Shown: in pieces, positions 1 through 4,577 of the stretch
How the letters are laid out: each line of letters opens with the position of its first letter
Position numbering within the stretch: position 1 is the first letter of the stretch
From: a bacterium
GTDB taxonomy: Bacteria > Eremiobacterota > Eremiobacteria > Baltobacterales > Baltobacteraceae
DNA: 6,115 nt
Assembly: GCA_021781095.1 (NCBI GenBank)
Contig: JAJXXM010000319.1
Span: 1-6,115 of the forward strand
Direction of reading: 5' to 3'
Made by a program: the position numbers and the translations under genes
The notes under the pieces: model-generated
The model's database searches: none
Told to the model about the DNA's origin: nothing
Seen by the model: only the letters and a program-made list of their open reading frames with translations

Positions 1-522
1 GACGGAAAGCGGCTGGTCCTAACGATTATCAGCGGCAGCAATCGCCAATCGAACGAGCGCGCGGAGGTGCTCATGCAAGCGATGCTGCGCAAACTCGGTG
101 TCGATCTACGCATTCGGAATTTTCCGCCGAGTTTTCTCTTCGCTCAGAACGGGCCAATCTATAGCGGCCATTACGATATGGAGTGGAGCATCGACACCAA
201 CGGACCTGACCCCGACAACAGCGGCTCGTGGAACAGCGCCTTCATTCCGCCCAACGGTGCGAACACGAATTGGTTGCGCGACCGCATCGTCGACGAAACT
301 TCGCAAGCCGCAGCGACAACTTTTAACCAATCACGACGCAAGAAGCTTTACCAACGCGAGGAAGAGCGCATCCATCAACTCGTGCCGATGGTCTTCGTCT
401 ATTGGGAGCGTTCGACGACCGCTATCGACGATCGGGTGCGCGGATACATTCCGGCGTCGTTCATCGGCGATTCGTGGAATGCGTGGCAATGGGAGGTCGT
501 GCCGTCGGCTTCGCACTCGTAA
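1..522 (+). CDS. Peptide ABC transporter substrate-binding protein, family 5 (3' part only)
   Basis: This is the C-terminal 173 residues of an extracytoplasmic solute-binding protein of the SBP_bac_5 (OppA/DppA-like) family. Such proteins capture peptides or similar solutes outside the membrane and deliver them to an ABC importer. The frame is open from the first base and ends at TAA 520-522; full-length members are about 500-600 residues, so most of the gene lies upstream. What is seen fits the C-terminal lobe: a hydrophobic strand followed by an ERAEVLMQAMLRKLGVDL stretch (residues about 20-37), a YDMEWSIDTNGPDPD segment near 58-72, then QREEERIHQLVPMVFVYWER before a WNAWQWE ending. The spacing of ligand-lobe residues looks intact. 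The peptidase gene starts inside its 3' end, so the two are probably co-transcribed. The family call is firm; the ligand is unknown, and the adjacent peptidase only hints at peptides. Confidence 0.88.
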   Translation, partial: DGKRLVLTIISGSNRQSNERAEVLMQAMLRKLGVDLRIRNFPPSFLFAQNGPIYSGHYDMEWSIDTNGPDPDNSGSWNSAFIPPNGANTNWLRDRIVDETSQAAATTFNQSRRKKLYQREEERIHQLVPMVFVYWERSTTAIDDRVRGYIPASFIGDSWNAWQWEVVPSASHS

Positions 523-1370
523 CCAATACCGCTTCGACGACCACGCTGCGCTGCGAGCCGGCGCGCGAGGCGCTACTCTCGTGGAACACTTTTGCAGAGA
601 ACGGCGAGATCGTATTTTCGTTGCGCAGCGGAGCAGCGAGCGTCAGCCCCTGGCTTCCCTTCGCCCGCTGGTCGCCGCAATCGCGTCGTTCCTTTCCCTG
701 TAATTTGCTCGGCGTCAGCGTGCTTACCGATATCATCCGCAGCGAAGTTCCGTTCGATACCGTGGTGGTACGCACCGATGCCGACGGCTTGCAAAGCCTC
801 GCGCTTGCAACCCCGAGCGAACAAGTGCCTTCGCTACCCTATGCCGGCGGCGCGCGCATCCACGACGTTCCGCTACAGACGCAATACGTCGTCGCCGGCG
901 AGAACGGTTGGTGCAGCCCAGCAGCGCTTGCGATGCTTTTGCGCTTTCACGGAATCGACGCACGAATCGAAGATGTCGCCGCCGGAGTTTTCGACGAAAT
1001 CTACGGCGGCTACGGCAACTGGGCGCTCAATGTCGCGTATGCCGGTGCGCAGAGCCTGCGTGCCGCGCTCGCCTATGTCGGCTCGCTCGATATCGCCGAA
1101 CGCTTTATCGAGCGGAATCTTCCGCTGGCGATCTCGTATGCATGGGAAGAAGGCGATCTTCCCGGCGCGCCGCTGCCTCGCTCCGCAGGGCATCTCGCGG
1201 TTCTCTGCGGCTTCACGTCGAACGGCGACTGCGTGATGAACGACCCGGCGGCAACGCGCATTCGCAGTATCTACCCGCGCCGCGCACTCGAGCGCTGCTG
1301 GCAGCAACACGGCGGCGTCGCCTACATCCTCGCACCGGTCGGCATCGCCTTCGCCGATATCCTTGCATGA
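489..1370 (+). CDS. C39-like cysteine peptidase with N-terminal accessory domain
   Basis: The 293-residue product has a papain-like fold of the Peptidase_C39_2 type in its C-terminal half. The visible catalytic set is GENGWCSPAALAM with the nucleophile at Cys142, a His235 in SAGHLAVLCGF, and Asp252 in VMNDPAA; Gln130 or Gln132 ahead of the cysteine could form the oxyanion hole. Residues about 23-111 form a separate, strand-rich segment (ALLSWNTF, VSPWLPFARW, LTDIIRS), which I recall as typical of this peptidase subgroup and which may bind substrate or a wall polymer. No signal peptide or membrane helix is evident, so location is uncertain. ATG 489 is the first ATG in a frame open from TTG 402; it lacks a clear upstream Shine-Dalgarno and overlaps the binding-protein gene by 34 bp. 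The substrate is unknown. The protein lacks the transporter domains of bacteriocin-processing C39 exporters. Confidence 0.82.
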   Translation: MGGRAVGFALVTNTASTTTLRCEPAREALLSWNTFAENGEIVFSLRSGAASVSPWLPFARWSPQSRRSFPCNLLGVSVLTDIIRSEVPFDTVVVRTDADGLQSLALATPSEQVPSLPYAGGARIHDVPLQTQYVVAGENGWCSPAALAMLLRFHGIDARIEDVAAGVFDEIYGGYGNWALNVAYAGAQSLRAALAYVGSLDIAERFIERNLPLAISYAWEEGDLPGAPLPRSAGHLAVLCGFTSNGDCVMNDPAATRIRSIYPRRALERCWQQHGGVAYILAPVGIAFADILA

Positions 1371-1888
1371 GCGCAGCGCAACCTCCGGATCGTCTCGTCG
1401 GCGTCGCCGAGCTTCCCGACGTTCCGCTGCATATCGTACTCGTCGAACCGGAGATTCCGCCGAATACCGGAAACGTCGCGCGCCTCTGCGCTGCCACGGG
1501 TGCGGCGCTGCACCTCGTCGAGCCGCTCGGTTTCGCCATCGACGACCGTTCGCTCAAACGCGCCGGACTCGATTATTGGGAACGGCTGCACGTCGTCGTC
1601 CATCGCGATCTCGACGCATTCTTACAGACGCCGATTGCAGCGCGTCTCTGGTTGCTCTCGACCCGCGCGCACGCGCGCTACGATACCGCTCCATTCGCAT
1701 ACGGTGATGCGTTGGTATTCGGGCGCGAGACGAAGGGCTTGCCGCAAGCGATCCTCGACCGATTCCCGGAGCGGACGTTACGAATACCGATGCGCGAGGA
1801 TTCCGTGCGTAGCATCAATCTCTCGACTGCCGTCGGCATCGTCACCTTTGCCGCGTTGCAACGGCTCGACTTTCCGAACTTGCGCTAA
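1367..1888 (+). CDS. trmL: tRNA (cytidine/uridine-34-2'-O)-methyltransferase, TrmL-type SPOUT protein
   Basis: The 173-residue protein matches the SPOUT (SpoU-TrmD) methyltransferase superfamily. TrmL dimers use S-adenosylmethionine to methylate the wobble-position ribose of tRNA-Leu isoacceptors in the cytoplasm. The three family motifs are present in order: PPNTGNVARLCAATG at residues 31-45, FGRETKGLP at 118-126, and IPM followed by VRSINLSTAVGIV at 140-159. The last two build the knotted cofactor pocket. DYW at 69-71 is also typical. The usual family length is about 155-160 residues, and most members begin close to the HIVLVEPEIP strand; here about 20 extra residues precede it. ATG 1367 overlaps the peptidase stop as ATGA, with no Shine-Dalgarno, which points to translational coupling. 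A different SPOUT target cannot be ruled out, since paralogs share these motifs. Confidence 0.9.
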   Translation: MSAAQPPDRLVGVAELPDVPLHIVLVEPEIPPNTGNVARLCAATGAALHLVEPLGFAIDDRSLKRAGLDYWERLHVVVHRDLDAFLQTPIAARLWLLSTRAHARYDTAPFAYGDALVFGRETKGLPQAILDRFPERTLRIPMREDSVRSINLSTAVGIVTFAALQRLDFPNLR

Positions 1889-1902
1889 CGGCGCTACGCC
1901 GT
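1888..1902 (+). terminator. Short hairpin between convergent genes, possible weak terminator
   Basis: ACGGCG, a CTA loop and CGCCGT form a perfect 6-bp stem that begins at the last base of the trmL stop codon and covers the stop codon of the opposing transporter gene. On the plus strand a run of five T (1911-1915) follows, but only after 8 other bases, so it is not a canonical intrinsic terminator. On the minus strand no T-run follows. It may slow or end transcription from the trmL side, or be chance. Confidence 0.35.
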
Positions 1903-3129
1903 CCGCAATGTTTTTCGCGGTAAGAAAATCGTTCCGACGAGAGCGAGTACCGCGAAGATCGCAACGCTTTCAAAGATCGGCACGCTGCCGAAGCGATCGC
2001 CGATCGCCCCGAAGAGCGGCTGCGCGAGCCCACCGATCGTAACCGCGAGACCGAGCGTCACCCCCGACGCCACGCCGATGCGATTCGGAAGATACTCCTG
2101 GCCAAGCACGACGATCACACCCGCAGATAATCCGACCGAGAGCCCGAAGAACGCTGCAGCGAGAACGACATAGCCGACGTTCGGAGCAAAGGTGCCGACC
2201 CACGCAAGTGCGGCTGCGCCGGCGAGCGTCCCCGCCATCGAGATCGCAATGACCCGCCGACGCCCGAAGCGATCGGCAAGGCGACCGCCCCACATCGTAC
2301 CCAACGAGCCGACCAGGAGCATCGCCGCTAAAACGATGCTACCGCCGGTCTTGCTCGCATGCGCGACGGAGATCGCAAAGACCGGAAGAAACGTCACGCC
2401 CGCGAAAAACGTCGTCGAACGAAGGACGACGACCGCAACGAGTGCGCCGAAAGCGCGCCAATCGTCGGGTACATTCGGACGCTCGTTAACGGCGCGGTTC
2501 GCGCGCGCGCGCGTCGCGTGAAAATGTTGCTGCGTAAACAACAGGATCGCAGCCATCATCACACCGGGAATTGCGAGAAACGCCGTGCCTTCAAGGCCGA
2601 AGTGCAGGATGAGCGGCGTGGTAACGATCGGCCCAACGGCGAATCCGAGATATCCGCCGAGCGTAAAAATACTGACGCCGGTCGCACGTTTGTCACCGGC
2701 AAAAAAATTCGCAAATCGCGAACTCTCCGGATGAAACGCCGCTGTACCGATGCCGGCAATCAACGCCGCCAGCCACATCATCGGCAATGAATGCGCGAGC
2801 CCAATTGCAGCGGTTCCGGTACAGGCGAGCACAAGCGCAGCGGGAATGATCCATGGCATCGAACGCCGATCGGACCAATGGCCGAAGAAAGGTTGAACGA
2901 CCGACGATGAAAGATTCATCGCGAGCACCAGCGTTGCGGCGGTCGCGAGGTTGAGGCCGCGATGGCCGATCAACCACGGAATCATCGCCGGAATCGCGGA
3001 TTGGTTCGCATCGTTGACAATATGCGCGATCGAGAGCAGGGAGATTCCCCGCCGGTCAATACCCGCTTCGGCGATAGGAAAGGGAAGCGCTTCGCTGCTC
3101 ACGCTCGTAAAAACGTATTTCCCCGGCAT
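1894..3129 (-). CDS. MFS transporter, fosmidomycin-resistance (Fsr)-like group
   Basis: The 411-residue protein is a major facilitator superfamily carrier, probably a proton-driven drug or metabolite exporter in the inner membrane. Hydrophobic stretches are compatible with 12 helices in two halves, joined by a basic, hydrophilic loop near residues 202-223. Features recalled from the Fsr-like group are HIVND at 36-40 in helix 1, QPFFGHWSDRR at 79-89 in the loop 2-3 region, AFHPESS at 131-137, GGRLADRFGRRR at 281-292 in loop 8-9, and QPLFGAIGDRFG at 370-381. The DR-containing loops are the usual MFS signatures. The ATG at 3129 lacks a clear Shine-Dalgarno; a GTG ten codons in is an alternative but has none either. 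The gene converges on trmL with a 5-bp gap and diverges from the PaiB-like gene 57 bp away. The substrate cannot be read from sequence; fosmidomycin export is not implied by family membership alone. Confidence 0.88.
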   Translation of the reverse strand: MPGKYVFTSVSSEALPFPIAEAGIDRRGISLLSIAHIVNDANQSAIPAMIPWLIGHRGLNLATAATLVLAMNLSSSVVQPFFGHWSDRRSMPWIIPAALVLACTGTAAIGLAHSLPMMWLAALIAGIGTAAFHPESSRFANFFAGDKRATGVSIFTLGGYLGFAVGPIVTTPLILHFGLEGTAFLAIPGVMMAAILLFTQQHFHATRARANRAVNERPNVPDDWRAFGALVAVVVLRSTTFFAGVTFLPVFAISVAHASKTGGSIVLAAMLLVGSLGTMWGGRLADRFGRRRVIAISMAGTLAGAAALAWVGTFAPNVGYVVLAAAFFGLSVGLSAGVIVVLGQEYLPNRIGVASGVTLGLAVTIGGLAQPLFGAIGDRFGSVPIFESVAIFAVLALVGTIFLPRKTLRTA

Positions 3130-3142
3130 CGGGTTTCAGCGA

Positions 3143-3161
3143 CGTTGGTCGCACCGCAACG
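3143..3161. promoter_or_regulatory. Imperfect inverted repeat in the divergent intergenic region (candidate operator)
   Basis: CGTTG (3143-3147) and CAACG (3157-3161) are a 5-bp inverted repeat with 9 bases between them; GGT (3147-3149) and ACC (3153-3155) make a second, offset pairing. It lies in the middle of the only 57 bp separating the transporter and the PaiB-like gene, where promoters or an operator would have to be. Arms this short occur often by chance, and I found no convincing -35/-10 pair on either strand here. Confidence 0.2.
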
Positions 3162-3173
3162 ATGAACCGCACG

Positions 3174-3179
3174 AAGGAG
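3174..3179 (+). promoter_or_regulatory. Shine-Dalgarno site of the PaiB-like gene
   Basis: AAGGAG sits 7 bases before ATG 3187, an ideal distance. It is the clearest ribosome binding site in the window and fixes the start of the regulator gene; most other genes here rely on overlap with an upstream gene or have no evident site. Confidence 0.8.
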
Positions 3180-3186
3180 TAACACG

Positions 3187-3840
3187 ATGTACCGACCACC
3201 GATTTTTGCTATCGACGAGGATCGCGAGATCGAGCGCTTGATTCATCAGTATCCTTTCGGACTGCTCGTGACCGGCGACACCGACGAAGCCCCGGTTGCA
3301 ACGCATATCCCGATGATCGCGCAACGCAGCGGAAGCGGGCTACGATTGCTCGGCCACATCGCACGCGCGAACCCGCAGTGCGCGGCGATTCACGTCGCGC
3401 GGCCGGCGCTTGCGGTCTTTACCGGCGCACACGCGTACATCTCGCCGTCCTGGTACGATCCGCCGTACCCGCAGGTTCCGACCTGGAACTATAGCGCCGT
3501 CCACGCGCGCGGACGCCTTCACGAGGCCACGGATCCCTACGCGATTCTTTCCGCGCTTACGACGTGTTTCGAATCGAAATTCGACGTACCGTGGGAGTTC
3601 GCGCGACTCGACCGTTCCTATGTGGAAGATCAGATGCGCGGTATCGTGGCCTTCGAAATGATCGTCGAACGCATCGAGGGCAAAGCAAAGTTCAGCCAAA
3701 ATCGGTCGGAGCGCGATGCCGCGGGCGCGATCGCCGGATTGAAGGGAAGCGACGAGCCGCTCGACCGCGCCTGCGCTGCGGAAATGCAGCGGTTCTTTGA
3801 GCAACGCGAGAACGTTACGTTGGCTCCGGCGAAGGAGTGA
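3187..3840 (+). CDS. paiB: PaiB-type FMN-binding negative transcriptional regulator
   Basis: The 217-residue protein matches the PaiB/FMN_bind_2 family across its whole length. The fold is a split-barrel flavin-binding domain; in Bacillus subtilis PaiB acts with the acetyltransferase PaiA as a negative regulator of sporulation and degradative enzymes, but most members have no tested role. Family motifs are seen in order: MYRPPIFA at 1-8, ATHIPM at 38-43, GHIARANPQ at 56-64, AYISPSWY at 83-90, VPTWNY at 97-102 and IEGKAKFSQNR at 163-173. They are close to the usual wording, so the flavin site is probably intact. The start is supported by AAGGAG. No paiA-like gene is present in the window; the partner gene is instead the divergent exporter, which it may regulate. 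Its last 26 bases overlap the convergent lipoprotein gene. A flavin-dependent enzyme role is an open alternative. Confidence 0.92.
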   Translation: MYRPPIFAIDEDREIERLIHQYPFGLLVTGDTDEAPVATHIPMIAQRSGSGLRLLGHIARANPQCAAIHVARPALAVFTGAHAYISPSWYDPPYPQVPTWNYSAVHARGRLHEATDPYAILSALTTCFESKFDVPWEFARLDRSYVEDQMRGIVAFEMIVERIEGKAKFSQNRSERDAAGAIAGLKGSDEPLDRACAAEMQRFFEQRENVTLAPAKE

Positions 3841-4210
3841 CGAGCCGCCCGCAGGGATCGGTGAGCTCGACGAGCCCATCCTTCCAGGGACGCTGTTCGA
3901 TACGCGTATCGGGGTGCGGCATCCCCAGTTGCGCTTCAATCTCCGCAACGGCGCGCGCGCGCGCCGCATCGCTGCGCGAAGCAACCACCGTTAACGATGC
4001 CAGCGATCGATCGGCATTCGCCACCAACATCACCTCGCTACCGTCGTATCGGAGTTCACGCGTCTCGCAGGATTGTAACGGCGCGATCGTCGCGCGGGGC
4101 TTCGGCGAATCACCGGCTTGCGCTGCCGCAGGCTCTCGTTGCCGCGCGCATCCAAAGAGCGTGCCCGAAAGCACGATAAGCGCTATTGGAAGGTAAGGGT
4201 GCGGCCGCAT
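3815..4210 (-). CDS. Small lipoprotein of unknown function
   Basis: The 131-residue product begins with a short signal peptide (MRPHP, then a hydrophobic core) that ends in LFGC, a lipobox with the lipidated cysteine at residue 21, so it should be anchored to a membrane facing outward. A low-complexity Ala/Pro/Lys linker (about 22-43) follows, then a compact domain with SCETR at 47-51, IEAQLG at 91-96 and DPCGR at 118-122. The two domain cysteines (48 and 120) could form a disulfide. I do not recognise a named family, but the domain resembles that of the upstream gene product. ATG 4210 lies 28 bp inside that upstream gene; the next in-frame start (GTG, residue 13) would leave too short a signal peptide, so ATG is preferred despite no Shine-Dalgarno. 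Its 3' end overlaps the convergent paiB-like gene by 26 bp. Probably the last gene of an aspS-led transcript. Confidence 0.75.
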   Translation of the reverse strand: MRPHPYLPIALIVLSGTLFGCARQREPAAAQAGDSPKPRATIAPLQSCETRELRYDGSEVMLVANADRSLASLTVVASRSDAARARAVAEIEAQLGMPHPDTRIEQRPWKDGLVELTDPCGRLVTPSPEPT

Positions 4211-4572
4211 GAATCGACCGCTTTGTCGGGGATAAGCAAACCTCCGCCCCCCGGCGCAGACTTAAACGAGATGATATGCAATGGCGGCGCATTGACCGCT
4301 TCGGGACCAAACTGGCGTTCGATAAACTTCTTTCGGTCGTTCACCAGCTCGGGATTTTTGTCGCTGCTCACCAGCACGTACTGCTGCACCGCACCGTTCT
4401 TCGCGAAGAGAATGCGGAAAACAACATCTCCGGGGAGGTGAACGACGCGGGTGCCGCAGGATGGTCCGGCCGCAGCGACGGCCGGGCGAGAGAGGGCAGC
4501 GTGAAGCAGGGCAACCGCCGCCACGAGGACGAGCCCGAGAATCGCGCTGCGAACGATTGAAGCGCTCACCAT
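4183..4572 (-). CDS. Small exported protein of unknown function
   Basis: The 129-residue product starts with an Arg-containing n-region and a long hydrophobic stretch (about 6-27), then RPAVAAAG, which fits signal peptidase I cleavage after one of the alanines near 33-35; an uncleaved membrane anchor is also possible. The mature part contains SCGTR at 38-42, IERQFG at 84-89, a glycine run at 108-111 and DSCGR at 120-124. Cys39 and Cys122 are the only cysteines and could form a disulfide. I do not recognise the family. ATG 4572 is 5 bp after the aspS stop codon, with only a weak AGG next to the start; a longer open frame upstream runs through aspS in another frame and is not believed. The gene overlaps the lipoprotein gene by 28 bp, so aspS and the two small genes look like one operon. 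Confidence 0.72.
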   Translation of the reverse strand: MVSASIVRSAILGLVLVAAVALLHAALSRPAVAAAGPSCGTRVVHLPGDVVFRILFAKNGAVQQYVLVSSDKNPELVNDRKKFIERQFGPEAVNAPPLHIISFKSAPGGGGLLIPDKAVDSCGRTLTFQ

Positions 4573-4577
4573 CCTAG

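Noticed and set aside
402..488. TTG start 29 codons upstream for the peptidase
   Set aside because: The added residues are a shadow of the binding-protein gene, rich in Arg and His, with no ribosome binding site; ATG 489 is nearer to the recognisable domain.
908..1366. Upstream extension of the TrmL reading frame to give a 326-residue protein
   Set aside because: The added part is Arg/Ala-rich shadow sequence of the C39-like peptidase; the ATG overlapping the peptidase stop gives a family-sized protein.
1993..2000. GCGATCGC palindromes (also in the paiB-like gene near 3726) as an HIP1-like genomic signature
   Set aside because: Only a couple of copies in 6 kb, which is no more than expected for GC-rich coding sequence with many GATCG words.
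3014..3019. TTGACA hexamer as a -35 box for the paiB-like gene
   Set aside because: No -10 element at 16-18 bp, about 170 bp from the gene, and the bases encode the conserved VND of the transporter's helix 1.
3950..3965. Long alternating GC run, also one near 2499-2512
   Set aside because: Both lie within coding sequence (ARARA-type codons) of a GC-rich genome; no sign of a functional repeat.
3340..3984. A 214-codon open frame on the minus strand opposite the paiB-like gene
   Set aside because: The plus-strand protein matches PaiB over its full length with a good ribosome binding site; the antisense product is Arg-rich with no recognisable pattern.
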